The notes: generated by a model not told the origin, from the sequence alone. 64,000 nt of DNA from VRUE01 sp963840565 (GCA_963840565.1 CAWIZH010000002.1:682001-746000), one strand, 5' to 3'; positions 41,105 to 50,564 are shown, counted from the stretch's first letter. A program made the numbers and translations.

Positions 41105-41725
41105 CTAGGAGGCGCTTATCGCCTGTTCGCGATGCACTTCGAATGCTTCGGTCGGGAAGACCCCGCTCCATTCGATTTTTTGGTTCAGCGCTTTTAGTTC
41201 AGTGCCTGTCGCTTTTAGCGTAGTCGTATTGAATGTGGCTGTTTCCGCTTCGTTGCTGATCAGACCTCCAGCCGACCCTTTTACCGTCACCAGAGTTCCG
41301 CCCAGGACGCATTCTTCACCTGCATAAAGGATGCCCACTTTGACACCTTCGATGACGATATAGTTACTAGACGAAAAGGTCGCCAGGTGCGATGACCAAG
41401 GCAACGCTTCCGCCCCAATCGTTTTGACCGTACAAACTTCTGGCGAACTGGTGGTGCAGTTGTAAAGCGGCATTTCGTTTAGCGTTCCTTGGCCCGTGCC
41501 GCCTTCGTTTTTAATCGACAGTTTGTAGAGGAAATTTTCGCATTTAGTCGTGAGACCGGGAACGGTCATCGCGCTTTCATACGCTCCTCCAAGGATTGTT
41601 TCGGAACCTTCCAGGGATTTGTTTTCGAACTTCCACGTGGGAGTGGCCATTGCGCTCGTCGCAAACACCGCGCCGAGCAGGGCGCACACAGCCACCACGC
41701 TCATGACTGTTGTTTTGATTTTCAT
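41105..41725 (-). CDS. Secreted protein family B (copy 2)
   Basis: A 206-residue exported protein, the counterpart of the gene at 26306. Signal peptide (VVAVCALLGAVFATSAMA), then TPTWKFENKSLEGSETILGG, MTVPGLTTKCENFLYKL, GGTGQGTLNEMPLYNC, LPWSSHLATF, YIVIEGVKVGILYAGEEC and FPTEAFEVHREQAIS. The cysteine positions agree with copy 1. The ATG at 41723-41725 follows AAGGAG at an 11-nt spacing. It lies 31 bp after A-II and before A-I, as in copy 1 except that copy 1 has the collagen-like gene between B and A-I. Function unknown. Confidence 0.7.
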   Translation of the reverse strand: MKIKTTVMSVVAVCALLGAVFATSAMATPTWKFENKSLEGSETILGGAYESAMTVPGLTTKCENFLYKLSIKNEGGTGQGTLNEMPLYNCTTSSPEVCTVKTIGAEALPWSSHLATFSSSNYIVIEGVKVGILYAGEECVLGGTLVTVKGSAGGLISNEAETATFNTTTLKATGTELKALNQKIEWSGVFPTEAFEVHREQAISAS

Positions 41726-41756
41726 CTTCTCTTCATCTCCTTGCGCAGTGACCGAC

Positions 41757-42647
41757 CTACGGATTTTCTGAGTTGTTTTTCCTCACCGCGCCCGTCGCGC
41801 CGATGAAGATCTTATTATTCAGAATCGCCGTATTGTGTCCGGCGGCGGTGCTTCCTACCTGGGCGTTAATGATCGGTGTGACGAGGAAGGAAAGAATGCC
41901 GCCACACCCCGTCGCACTTGGCGCCGACCAGGAATTATCAACCAGGGAGGCTCCTGTGAGTTCCAGTATCCGGCCCCCTTCGATCAATTCGAACACTCCT
42001 CCGTAACCTTTGATCGATTCATTGGGTTTCGGTGGACTAGTTTTCCCTGTAGTCAGATTCCAGATGATCGGCGAGGAGCTGGAGCCGAGGAAACAGTTTT
42101 TGCCCAGGAACGGGTTTTCCAAGTGGACCTTGACCGGCAGCTTCAGCGCCACTCCTTCTTCAGCGGCCAGGTTGGTTTCGTTGACTACGATTTCGGTAGC
42201 CGGCTTCGCCAGTTCAAGGGTAGAATTGACGCCGGTCAGTGAGTTTTCAAAGAAAAATTTGATCAACGCTTTGACCAACACGGGCTGTTTTGCTTCAGGA
42301 ACGATGCCCAGAAGACCACCGGGGAGGTTCTGCGGCGCTTTCGAGAGCGTTACGCCGTTTGATGCGGCGAAGAATGCAGAATTGTTAGTTTCGGCGTTAG
42401 GCGCACCGTATCCACCTTGCAGCACGACTGGTTTTTCGATCGGCACTTTCTTCGCGCCGAGCACGACTTCGCCTGATTCGGTCGTCGAGTAGATGCACCT
42501 TTTCACTTCGAGGTTGGAAAAGGGACACTGTTCGAATTTGGTGTAGTTGCCGACCAGTTTGGCCTGAGCGCTTCCCGCCAGGCCGAGTGCGGCAAGCGAG
42601 ACGGCGAGCAACGCCGTGCACACCACCCTCGTTCGGTGCATTCGCAT
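41757..42647 (-). CDS. Secreted protein family A, subtype II (cassette copy 2)
   Basis: A 296-residue exported protein, the counterpart of 26954. Signal peptide (LLAVSLAALGLAGSAQA), KLVGNYTKFEQCPFSNLEVK, SGEVVLGAKKVPIEKPVVLQ, the cysteine-free subtype-II segment AKQPVLVKALIKFFFENSLT, HLENPFLGKNCFLGSSSSPI, GYGGVFELIEGGRILE, GCGGILSF, GHNTAIL and the KNNSENP end. Its leader has an AAGACAGGAGAA ribosome site and a degenerate copy of the 12-mer seen before the other A-II gene. It lies 49 bp after gene C2. Confidence 0.72.
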   Translation of the reverse strand: MRMHRTRVVCTALLAVSLAALGLAGSAQAKLVGNYTKFEQCPFSNLEVKRCIYSTTESGEVVLGAKKVPIEKPVVLQGGYGAPNAETNNSAFFAASNGVTLSKAPQNLPGGLLGIVPEAKQPVLVKALIKFFFENSLTGVNSTLELAKPATEIVVNETNLAAEEGVALKLPVKVHLENPFLGKNCFLGSSSSPIIWNLTTGKTSPPKPNESIKGYGGVFELIEGGRILELTGASLVDNSWSAPSATGCGGILSFLVTPIINAQVGSTAAGHNTAILNNKIFIGATGAVRKNNSENP

Positions 42648-42696
42648 GTGGTTCTCCTGTCTTCATTCGATGGACTAGATGGACTGGTATCTGTAT

Positions 42697-45600
42697 TCAG
42701 GAAGCTTTTGAGTGATGCCGACGGTGTCTTTTGTGTTTCTTCGTGCCGGGGTTTGCTTTCTTCGGGCAGGAGGCTTTGAGCAGCGGGCGAGTGTCGTGGG
42801 TCTTGCCGTTTTGGGCGTCCAGCTTCAACGTGGCGCGGTAGGTGCCCTTGCAGATGTTGGTCGAGTTCTGAAAGAGGCCCTTGCCGGCGCCCTGCAGCGT
42901 GACTATCGCCTTGCTCACGGGGGCGTCGGGGACGATTGCGAAGATCGTGCGCACCCCCCCGTGCACGGAGTCCACGCGCCCGTCGAGGTCGAACTCGATC
43001 GGCTGGGAGGGCGGACCGCTGAGCGCGGCGACGACGTCGGGCAGCTCATGAGAAGAGGAGCGCAGATAGATCGGGCCTTCCAGCGGATAGTCAAGCAGTG
43101 GCGTGATCGCCTTCATGTGACCGTAGACCGAGCCCGCGGGGCAGGCCTTAGCGGCGAACTGCACACGGGTGCAAATCGTGCGGAAGTGAGCCTGGTCGAT
43201 GAACTCCGAACGCGGCAGGGCGAAGGAGATTCGGGCCGTGTTTGCTTCACCGGGCTTGGCCGTGAAGATAGCGCGTAGGCGGGGGTGCCCGCCGCGGTGG
43301 ACCGGTCCGAAGAGGCGGGTGCTGAGCTTTGGCTTATACGGAAGGGCGCGGCAGCCACCAACCCGGAAACGCTCTGAGAGCAACGCGATCTGGCCGAAGG
43401 CAGAGCTGGCCTGCCCGCTGAAGCTCTCTTCGTCGCACGAGGTCGGGTTGAGAGCGAAGGAGGGACGGTCGATCCGCAGCGAGACCGAGCGCACGTCGAC
43501 GGGAATGCCGTCGATCAGTTGCGGCAGAGGGTCTGAGACCGTGCGCGGCTGGGCGGTTTCAGGGTCGAGGTAGACAGCGGCGCGTACCACCACCGTGCCC
43601 AGGTCGAAGGGTCCCGCCACCGCAGGGGTGATGATCACAAAGGAGAGCGGGGCGCCCTTGTAAGGACCGGCAAGGTAGGCACGGCCGCTGGTGTGGAAGG
43701 GCGAGGGGCCGGCGCCGGCGCCGACATCCACCGAGCCCACCTGACTCGAGACCGGGCAGCTGGGATCGGCGATCTCGGCTGCACCACCGTTGGGGTGTTC
43801 GCGCGAGATCGCCTTGGCGATCTCGGCGTCGGGGCATTGCCCGACGCCGGCCAGCTTCGCGGTCAGCCCCGGCGGCAGGGAGGCTTCTACGCTGGCCAGA
43901 CGTTGGGAGCCGTCGGAGCGGGTCAGCTTGAAGAGCAGAGGGCTGTATTTGCCCGCCGCCGGTTCCAACGTGCCGGCACTCAGCTGCGGCGCCCAAGGCG
44001 CAGCGGCCGGGCAGGGTCCGCCCCCGGCGGCCTGGTCTATGGCGAAGGAGCCGGAAGGATGAGCCACGAGTCCTTCGGGGGCGCTCCAGGGGGTGAGCAC
44101 GGCCTCGGTCGAATAAGAGCCGCAGGACGGCGGGGTGATCAGGGCGCCGCGGTCGCCGCCGAAGATGTGCACGCGGATGTCTTCGATCGGTATCTCCGGG
44201 TTGTGCTCGAAGCGAGTGGTTATCTGCCCGGTATTGGGGTCGAGCTCGCCCTCGCCGGCGAGCTTGGCGACGATCCCGGTCTTGGGGTCTTCCACGGCGA
44301 GGTAGAGGGCGACCAGAGAGCCGAAGGGGTTGTCGAATGGCTTGGCGAGGTAGACCGAGCCGTGCAGCGGTTCGGGCAGGGGGCGGCCTTCGCCGTCACG
44401 CTGTGTTTCGTGGGCTTCGTTTCGCTGGACCAAAAGCGGCGAGGACGCATCCACGGTGCCGATTTTGGCCGCGTCGGGACAGCTCTGGGGGTCCTTGGAG
44501 AAGCGCTGGACGCCCGCTTCTTCGCCCTCCGTCACTTCGCCGGCGAAGCCGATCTGGGCCTCTGTACATGCATCCAGCCCCGCCGCCTGCGAAGGGTTGA
44601 CCGCCATCCCGGCGGGGAAGGAGATCGTCGCGTCTTTGAGGATCGCGGTGGCGCGCCCGGCGAGCGGTTCGGGGCTGGGGCCCTGCTGGGGCTGGTGCAA
44701 ATCGAACTGCAGGCCCGAAGGCGAGTCGGCGTGATCGGTTGTGGGCTGGGCTTCAATCGTCGGTTTGAAGTCGAGTTCGCCACAGCCGGCGAGGGAAATC
44801 GGGTTCAGACCGGTGAGATCGGCGCTGTCGTAGTCGGCTTTGCGTTCTTCGAAGGGAGGCGTGGGTTCCTCCCAGCTATCGGCCCGCACTTCGAAGGACA
44901 ACGCCGCTTCGGGGCAGTCCCCGGGGGTCGTCAGCAAGGGTGTTTCCCCGCTGGGGATCGGGCAGGTGGCGTCGACTTCCCGGCAGACTCCACGGATCGA
45001 GTCGTGGGCCGCGGCGGAGGGATCGCCCCAAAGCTGGGACTGCACGTTGAAGATCGGCTGCCCGGGGAAGGCAAGTATGTCGCGCAGGCTCGCCAGCACA
45101 CCGTAGTCACCGTCAGTGCGCACGCTGGCGAAGATGTGGGCGAAGATGCCCACGCTGGCGACGTTGGTCGCGATCACCGCCGGGGTGCCTGGCGGGGGGA
45201 CCATGTTGTAAAGGGCGGTACTGAAGACAGTGGGCTGTTTGCCGGTGAGCAGGGTGGTCACGTCGGTGATGCCGACCTGGGATTCGTCGGGGCATTCGAA
45301 GGCGACGAGCCTGGCCTCGGTGCATAGGACGGGCGTCGCGGCAGGATCGCCGACAAGCCCGCGCGGCAGCTCAATCGCGATGTCGCGCGGGCGCCCGGCG
45401 TTGGTCGTCAAGTTGCCGGGTTTCTTGGTGGGGAAGCCGAAGTCGATCGTCTGCTGATAGGGGTGGGCGCCGGCGAGAGTCGCCGGGGAGCCGTCGGCTT
45501 CGCTCAGCGGCGCGGCGAAACCGGGCAGGAAACCGAAGGGCACCGGGCCGGGCTGCACCGCGATCGGCGCGCTGGCTTCGACCAGGGCGCTCGCGCCGCC

Positions 45601-46023
45601 GCCGCTAACGGTGGCCGTGGCCTCATAGGGCCCTTCGGGAGCGCCGACGGTGGCCCTTATCTTGATCAGCAAAAGGCGCCCTGGGTGCACCACTTCGGTC
45701 GTTTCGCAGGTGACCAATTGGGGGGCGATTTCGCAGGTCGGGGCGGCGGCGGCACTCTGGTCGCTATTGATCGCCTCGAAGCCGACGGGGGTGATACCCG
45801 TCGGCAGCGTCACTTCCACCACCGAGGTGCCGGTGCTGGGTGCGCCGCCGACGTTGGTGGCAACCGCAAAGAATTCGTCTTCCCCACCGGGACTGGGGCT
45901 GGCCGGAATCGGGGTCAGGGTGAGCTGCCAGGCCGTCGAGTCGGCCTGCGCGGCGGCAGGGGCGAGCGCCGCCGCGACAAGGCAGAGCGTGGCGACTGCC
46001 AGGCACCTCACGCGGACGCTCAC
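42697..46023 (-). CDS. Large secreted protein C2 with DUF11/CARDB-like start and basic tail
   Basis: A 1,108-residue exported protein, the counterpart of C1. Signal peptide (AVATLCLVAAALAPAAAQA), a CARDB/DUF11-like domain (FFAVATNVGGAPSTGTSVVE), then repeats with LQFDLHQPQQGPSPEPLAG and ISFPAGMAVNPSQAAGLDAC. Next come VEDPKTGIVAKLAGEGELDP and the strongly conserved C-terminal domain from RLFGPVHRGGHPRLRA to HDTRPLLKASC. The tail KKANPGTKKHKRHRRHHSKA is extremely basic and could bind wall teichoic or nucleic polymers. The start GTG (46021-46023) overlaps the D2 stop (GTGA), so D and C are translationally coupled in both copies. Confidence 0.78.
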   Translation of the reverse strand: MSVRVRCLAVATLCLVAAALAPAAAQADSTAWQLTLTPIPASPSPGGEDEFFAVATNVGGAPSTGTSVVEVTLPTGITPVGFEAINSDQSAAAAPTCEIAPQLVTCETTEVVHPGRLLLIKIRATVGAPEGPYEATATVSGGGASALVEASAPIAVQPGPVPFGFLPGFAAPLSEADGSPATLAGAHPYQQTIDFGFPTKKPGNLTTNAGRPRDIAIELPRGLVGDPAATPVLCTEARLVAFECPDESQVGITDVTTLLTGKQPTVFSTALYNMVPPPGTPAVIATNVASVGIFAHIFASVRTDGDYGVLASLRDILAFPGQPIFNVQSQLWGDPSAAAHDSIRGVCREVDATCPIPSGETPLLTTPGDCPEAALSFEVRADSWEEPTPPFEERKADYDSADLTGLNPISLAGCGELDFKPTIEAQPTTDHADSPSGLQFDLHQPQQGPSPEPLAGRATAILKDATISFPAGMAVNPSQAAGLDACTEAQIGFAGEVTEGEEAGVQRFSKDPQSCPDAAKIGTVDASSPLLVQRNEAHETQRDGEGRPLPEPLHGSVYLAKPFDNPFGSLVALYLAVEDPKTGIVAKLAGEGELDPNTGQITTRFEHNPEIPIEDIRVHIFGGDRGALITPPSCGSYSTEAVLTPWSAPEGLVAHPSGSFAIDQAAGGGPCPAAAPWAPQLSAGTLEPAAGKYSPLLFKLTRSDGSQRLASVEASLPPGLTAKLAGVGQCPDAEIAKAISREHPNGGAAEIADPSCPVSSQVGSVDVGAGAGPSPFHTSGRAYLAGPYKGAPLSFVIITPAVAGPFDLGTVVVRAAVYLDPETAQPRTVSDPLPQLIDGIPVDVRSVSLRIDRPSFALNPTSCDEESFSGQASSAFGQIALLSERFRVGGCRALPYKPKLSTRLFGPVHRGGHPRLRAIFTAKPGEANTARISFALPRSEFIDQAHFRTICTRVQFAAKACPAGSVYGHMKAITPLLDYPLEGPIYLRSSSHELPDVVAALSGPPSQPIEFDLDGRVDSVHGGVRTIFAIVPDAPVSKAIVTLQGAGKGLFQNSTNICKGTYRATLKLDAQNGKTHDTRPLLKASCPKKANPGTKKHKRHRRHHSKAS

Positions 46024-49000
46024 TTTCCCGCCCTCCGGCCGGCGCCGGCCTTTCGGTGGGGCTTGGAGTGGCGCTTTTGGTGGTGCTTTGCCTTCTTCCT
46101 TCGCTTGGGCTTAGGGTCGGAAGGGCCTTGGAAACCCGGCGTGGCGGGGGTCGCTTCGGCGGGCAGCTGCTGGGCGGGGCCATGACAGGCTTCGGCGCTG
46201 TCGCAGATGGTTTTGGGCGGGGGGTTCTGCGAGGGAAGGCCACCTTCCACCCGCGCGTCATAGACGTCTCGCAGCTCGTCCTGGTCTTGGCCGACCAGTT
46301 GCTGGAAGGTGAAGAAGAAGACGTCTTTGCCCGTCTCCGAGGCATCGCCGAAGAGAGAAGGGCGATTGTCTTTGCCGGTGGAGATCAGGTAGACGCAGCC
46401 GCGGTCCAGTGGGCTGTAAGAGGGGGTGGAAGGGTTGCAGTTGCCGGTGCCGGGCGCCTCCCACTCATAGACATCCGTGCAGGCCGGATAGTCTCCGAAG
46501 GGGCAGCCTTTCTCCCCGTTGGTGTCGGCGGGACTAAGCGATTCGGGAGTTTCGAAGAAGACCCTGCTCCCGTCGCCCGAGAGGTTGCGCGAGAGAACCG
46601 AGGCGGTGCCAAATTGCGGAACCAGACCATTTGCTGGGAAGTCGATCTGCTCCAGCCTCGGCCCTTCTCCGGGGGCCTCGCCGCTTGGCCGGCAGCTCAC
46701 ACAGCGGACCGGTTCTGGGTCCCCGTCGCGATAGAGGTAGAGCTCGGGCACGCCTTCGTTTTCGTAGGCGGTGAGCTTTTCCTGGGAGCGAAAGAGCAGC
46801 GTCCGTCCGTCTTCGCTCACCCTGGCGGTGCGGCCCAGGTACGCGTTGCCCGCGCCCGGCGTCGGCGTCCAATCGAGCGCGTCATAGCGCGCTTCGCCCC
46901 CGCTGGCATCGAGCCGGGCGACCAGGCTGGTCGTGCCTTCGTGCCAGAGGTAGAGGTTGCAGTGGCCGCTCAGCCGGGTCTGCGGCCCGTGCGCCCCAGC
47001 CGAGTGGCAATCGCCGCTGCTCGCCGGGCCCGTCCCGTCGAGGTCGCCGTTGGCGGCGAAGTAGACGTAGGAGCCGTCAGCGGAGGCGCCCAGTACCCCC
47101 TGCACTTCGGCCCCGTCTTTCGCGGCGGCGTCGGGGGTCAGGTCGGTGAGCGTGCCGCCGGAAGCGAAGGGCTTGGACCGGTAGAGGTCGTTGCCGGGAT
47201 TGGCGGGCGTCTCCCCGTTGACAGACCAGTGCAGGTGGGTGGCGTCAACGAACAGGCCGGCGGGCACGCCATTGACTTCGATGAATTTCCTCTCGCAGCC
47301 GGCGATGTTAATTCCGCATTCGCCAGGTCCGACATCTCCGATTCCCGCTCGCCCAATTGCCCCTTCGCTCTGGCTCGCCCAGTAGATATGGGCGCCGTCG
47401 ACTGCCACGCCGCGCACGCGGCCTTCGCCGATCAAGAGCTGTTCTTCAGCTCCCCCTTCTTCCAACGGCACCCGCGATACGTAGCCGAGGTTGCCCGCTT
47501 CTGCGTTGCTGGTGAAGTAGACGTAGCCGGCGCTCACTGTGACCCCGAAGGGCTCGCGGTGCGGTGTCGCGAAGTGTGTTTCGACCGTCCCGCCGCCAAT
47601 CGCCGCCCGAGCGATCGTTTGGTTGATCCCCTCATAGGGATCGTTGGCCCAGTAAATGTGGTCGGCGCTGACCGCGATCCCCTGCGGGTCGGTCACCCGT
47701 GGGGTGAATTTGCCCGGGCTGGTTTCCACTCTGCCCGCGATGAAGGCCGGTTCGACACTGGCCGCTTCGCCGTCGATGTCGGCGCGCCCAATCGAGCCGC
47801 GGCCTTCGGTCTGGGATTCGCCGGGGACGTCGACGCAGCCGGTGTTGGTCCAGTAGATGTGCCCGGAATCAACCGCCACGTAGCGGGGTTTGCTCGCTTC
47901 AAAGACCCCTGCTTCACATTCGATCGAGGCGGGCGCGATGAAGGCGTCTTTGACTTCTTCCCCGTTCAGCTTCGCGCGACCGATTGTGCCGTCGACGGGG
48001 TCCGCCCAGTAGATGTATTCGGAGTCCTCGGCGAGGCCGACGGCGTGCTTGGGGATGAACTCGGCTTCGATCGGACCCGTACCATCGGTCGTGTCGCGCA
48101 CGATCGAAGCAAGGGGTTGTTCGGGGCCGGTGTTGGCATCGTCGGTGAGCATCTCCGAGGAGATAAAGAAGGCACTTTCGCCATCGGCGCTAGCCGTCTG
48201 GAAAGCCGCCGGCTGGGGTCCGGCGGTATCGGGACCGCTCGTGCGTTTTGAGGCCGACACGTGGACCGTGCATGCCTTGTCTTCTTCCAAGCATTCTTCG
48301 CCTTCCATCGCGCTCTGGGGCTGGGTGGGGTTCTCGCGCAGGTAGAGCTGCCCCGCGCCCGCCGTGGTGAAGTAGATGTCGCCGTCCGGGGTCACCACGT
48401 GGCCGTTTTGCAGGTAGTATTCGCGTCGCGCCCCCCCCTGGTTCAGACTGAGGCCATTGTTGCCCCGTGCCCAGTCATATGGTCCGGCAAAGCTCCCTCC
48501 CGGCGGGGAGCTTTCTTCGTTCAAGACGCTGACCAGGCTGAGCTTGCCGCTTTCGCGATCCCAGGCGTAGAGGTTGGAGGCGCCTTCGATCGGGGTGGCG
48601 ACCGGCTGCGTGCCTTCGTCGAGGGGCAGCTTGGCGTGCGATTCGAAGAAGACAACCGCACCGCCACGAGTGGCATCGACGTAGGCGAAGCCAGCACCAG
48701 CACCCTCGACATAGGGAGTCATCGGCACAGGGCTCTGGCCCTGGGGCTGGGCGAAGAGGGCATCGCCTTTCGAGAACCTGGTGGCGCTCGAGTAGGTAAC
48801 CGAGAAATCGGGCAACCACCCCAGCACCTGGGCGCCCTCGCCGAGGGTGGCGGGCGGCAGGAGCCCGCGCACGAGCCAACCCACCGCGTCGCGGCTCGCC
48901 AGGTAGGTGGGCTGAGCCTGGGCGCCGACTCCGCCGGGGATGCCAAAGGTGCTGAGAAAGGTGATGCCGTCCCCGCTGGGGCTCGCTTTGACGATCGCCT

Positions 49001-49529
49001 GCGTACCTTCGGCGTCGTCACCGTTCTTGTTCACCGGCGAGGACTGCTCAAAACTGCGTTCGTCAGGCAGGCCCGTCAGCGGTTCGGAGTAGGTGGCAAA
49101 GACGCCGTCGGGGCCTTCGGCCACCCCCGCGGACCCTTCACTGGGATGTTTAGCCACCAGGCGGACGTGGAAGAGCGTGCCTGCCGGTAGCCCTTTCAGT
49201 ACGAAGGAGACCGGCACCTCGACCCCCCCGCTGGGGGCTTCCCCTTCGGGGAGGGGAACGCTGGTACAGGGATTGGCGAGCGAGGGGCAGGCTTCGGGGC
49301 CGTACTCGAAGTGGTAGCGGGTCGCTTTGCCCTGTGGGTTGAGCCGGGCTTCGAGCTTTGCCGAAGAGGTTCCCACTTCTGAAACCGAGACCGCCGAGAG
49401 GGTGGGGGCCGCGGCGTTTGCCTGGGAGCCGAAGAGCGCCCAGGACACGAACGTCGCTGCGACCACCACGCCAAGAGCATGTCTCCTGGCCTTCCATCCC
49501 CCATGCGTTCGAACTCTTGCTCTCCCCAT
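46020..49529 (-). CDS. Large secreted YWTD-like propeller protein D2
   Basis: A 1,169-residue exported protein, intact counterpart of the frameshifted D1. Signal (ALGVVVAATFVSWALFGSQA), a fibronectin-III-like domain (SAVSVSEVGTSSAKLEARLN, LFHVRLVAKHPS), a middle region with FEQSSPVNKNGDDAEGTQ and GIPGGVGAQAQPTYLASRD. The propeller has blades YIYWADPVDGTIGRAKLNG, HIYWTNTGC, HIYWANDP, YVYFTSNAEAGN, HIYWASQSEGAIGRAGIG and HLHWSVNGE. A TolB/WD-like stretch follows (PELYLYRDGDPEPVRCVSCR, DVFFFTFQQLVGQD). The tail from about residue 1140 is packed with Lys, Arg and His. No catalytic motif is visible. Propellers of this type bind proteins or glycans, so an adhesive or scaffold role with C2 is plausible. 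Confidence 0.8.
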   Translation of the reverse strand: MGRARVRTHGGWKARRHALGVVVAATFVSWALFGSQANAAAPTLSAVSVSEVGTSSAKLEARLNPQGKATRYHFEYGPEACPSLANPCTSVPLPEGEAPSGGVEVPVSFVLKGLPAGTLFHVRLVAKHPSEGSAGVAEGPDGVFATYSEPLTGLPDERSFEQSSPVNKNGDDAEGTQAIVKASPSGDGITFLSTFGIPGGVGAQAQPTYLASRDAVGWLVRGLLPPATLGEGAQVLGWLPDFSVTYSSATRFSKGDALFAQPQGQSPVPMTPYVEGAGAGFAYVDATRGGAVVFFESHAKLPLDEGTQPVATPIEGASNLYAWDRESGKLSLVSVLNEESSPPGGSFAGPYDWARGNNGLSLNQGGARREYYLQNGHVVTPDGDIYFTTAGAGQLYLRENPTQPQSAMEGEECLEEDKACTVHVSASKRTSGPDTAGPQPAAFQTASADGESAFFISSEMLTDDANTGPEQPLASIVRDTTDGTGPIEAEFIPKHAVGLAEDSEYIYWADPVDGTIGRAKLNGEEVKDAFIAPASIECEAGVFEASKPRYVAVDSGHIYWTNTGCVDVPGESQTEGRGSIGRADIDGEAASVEPAFIAGRVETSPGKFTPRVTDPQGIAVSADHIYWANDPYEGINQTIARAAIGGGTVETHFATPHREPFGVTVSAGYVYFTSNAEAGNLGYVSRVPLEEGGAEEQLLIGEGRVRGVAVDGAHIYWASQSEGAIGRAGIGDVGPGECGINIAGCERKFIEVNGVPAGLFVDATHLHWSVNGETPANPGNDLYRSKPFASGGTLTDLTPDAAAKDGAEVQGVLGASADGSYVYFAANGDLDGTGPASSGDCHSAGAHGPQTRLSGHCNLYLWHEGTTSLVARLDASGGEARYDALDWTPTPGAGNAYLGRTARVSEDGRTLLFRSQEKLTAYENEGVPELYLYRDGDPEPVRCVSCRPSGEAPGEGPRLEQIDFPANGLVPQFGTASVLSRNLSGDGSRVFFETPESLSPADTNGEKGCPFGDYPACTDVYEWEAPGTGNCNPSTPSYSPLDRGCVYLISTGKDNRPSLFGDASETGKDVFFFTFQQLVGQDQDELRDVYDARVEGGLPSQNPPPKTICDSAEACHGPAQQLPAEATPATPGFQGPSDPKPKRRKKAKHHQKRHSKPHRKAGAGRRAGK

Positions 49530-49587
49530 TCCTGCCCCTTCCCCCTTTTGCCCCTGTGGCTTCTTCCCTGGCTCTTGGCGCTGGACG

Positions 49588-49617
49588 CCCGGGCCGCGCT
49601 TTGACGCACGGCCCGGG
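49588..49617 (-). terminator. Hairpin between gene E1 and D2
   Basis: Arms CCCGGGCCG (49588-49596) and CGGCCCGGG (49609-49617) with a 12-nt loop and no U-tract. It holds the same position as the hairpin at 34855 in copy 1. Confidence 0.55.
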
Positions 49618-49667
49618 TTGCTCTCATCGCCTCATAGCGATTGGCTACTTCGCACTACCTTTGACCG

Positions 49668-50387
49668 CTATTTGGCTAAGGCGTTCCAGATTTCTCCAGT
49701 TGCGAGTTTGATGTTGGCGCTGCCGTCGATTTTCGCGATATGTTCAGCCGTTTCGCTGATCACGAACAATTTGGTTCCGGTCGGTTCTTCCACGATTAAG
49801 TGAGTGACCTGTTCGGTCTCGCCTTTTCCTTCGCAGTCTTTGGCCGCGAATGAGCCGAATACCTTGACGGTAGACGGCAGTACGCATTCTTCTGTTGGGC
49901 TTAACATTTCAAGCACGACAAATTCTTTGCCCGCATTGTTTGGGATGATTAAGGTGATTCCTTCGGTTTTTGCCGCGTTTAACTCGAGCAGGCCTTTGCC
50001 CGTTTCGGTTAAGACTGTGCCATTGGGTTGACCTTTGGAGTGAACTGTGCATGCCAGTTCTTCTAAGCCCGGGTTGAGGTTTTTGAAAACTTTGCACCCG
50101 GTGAATTTAAGGTCACCTGTTGTGTTGGTTGTGCCTTCAGGGCTGCCTTTGAGTTCAACGCCGACCAGTTCGCCCGTGGTACAGGCGACCTCGATCTTGA
50201 GTTTGTTGATTTCACTTAACAGCACCGCGCTGGCGCCCTCAATGCTGCCTGTGACCACTTTTGCCCCGGTAAGGTCGACTTTATTGACCATCCATTGGGA
50301 CGCCTGAGCGACGCTGACTGACATAGCCATCACGCCGATCATCAGGGCGCAGAGCCCGAGGGCCTTGAGTCCTAGTCTCGATTGCAT
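49668..50387 (-). CDS. Secreted protein family E (E1, copy 2)
   Basis: A 239-residue exported protein, nearly identical to its neighbour E2. Signal peptide (LCALMIGVMAMSVSVAQA), then SQWMVNKVDLTGAKVVTGSI, KLKIEVACTTGELVGVELKG, TGDLKFTGCKVFKNLNPGLE, ELACTVHSKGQPNGTVLTET, EFVVLEMLSPTEECVLPS, FGSFAAKDCEGKG and a C-terminal GSANIKLATGEIWNALAK. Six cysteines are conserved with E2. The ATG (50385-50387) has a TCAATAGAGAGGAA leader identical to those of E2 and A-I. The gene is clearly less GC-rich than the housekeeping genes. Distant similarity to the E protein of copy 1. Function unknown. Confidence 0.75.
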   Translation of the reverse strand: MQSRLGLKALGLCALMIGVMAMSVSVAQASQWMVNKVDLTGAKVVTGSIEGASAVLLSEINKLKIEVACTTGELVGVELKGSPEGTTNTTGDLKFTGCKVFKNLNPGLEELACTVHSKGQPNGTVLTETGKGLLELNAAKTEGITLIIPNNAGKEFVVLEMLSPTEECVLPSTVKVFGSFAAKDCEGKGETEQVTHLIVEEPTGTKLFVISETAEHIAKIDGSANIKLATGEIWNALAK

Positions 50388-50564
50388 TCGCTTGCTTCCT
50401 CTCTATTGAGTTAGGCTTGACTTGTGCCTGACGGCAGGGCGGTTCCCCCGCCGGCCCTCTGACTGTCCCACGAGAGGCTGCAGCGATCAAGGTTTTCGAG
50501 ACCAATTGTTTTCTAACTCTGGCCGTCCGCCTGATGGCATTGGCGCTTTGCTGTCTTCTCACTG

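Noticed and set aside
46056..48251. Plus-strand frame of 731 codons opposite D2
   Set aside because: No signal, domain or ribosome site; the opposite strand encodes a propeller protein with a paralogue.
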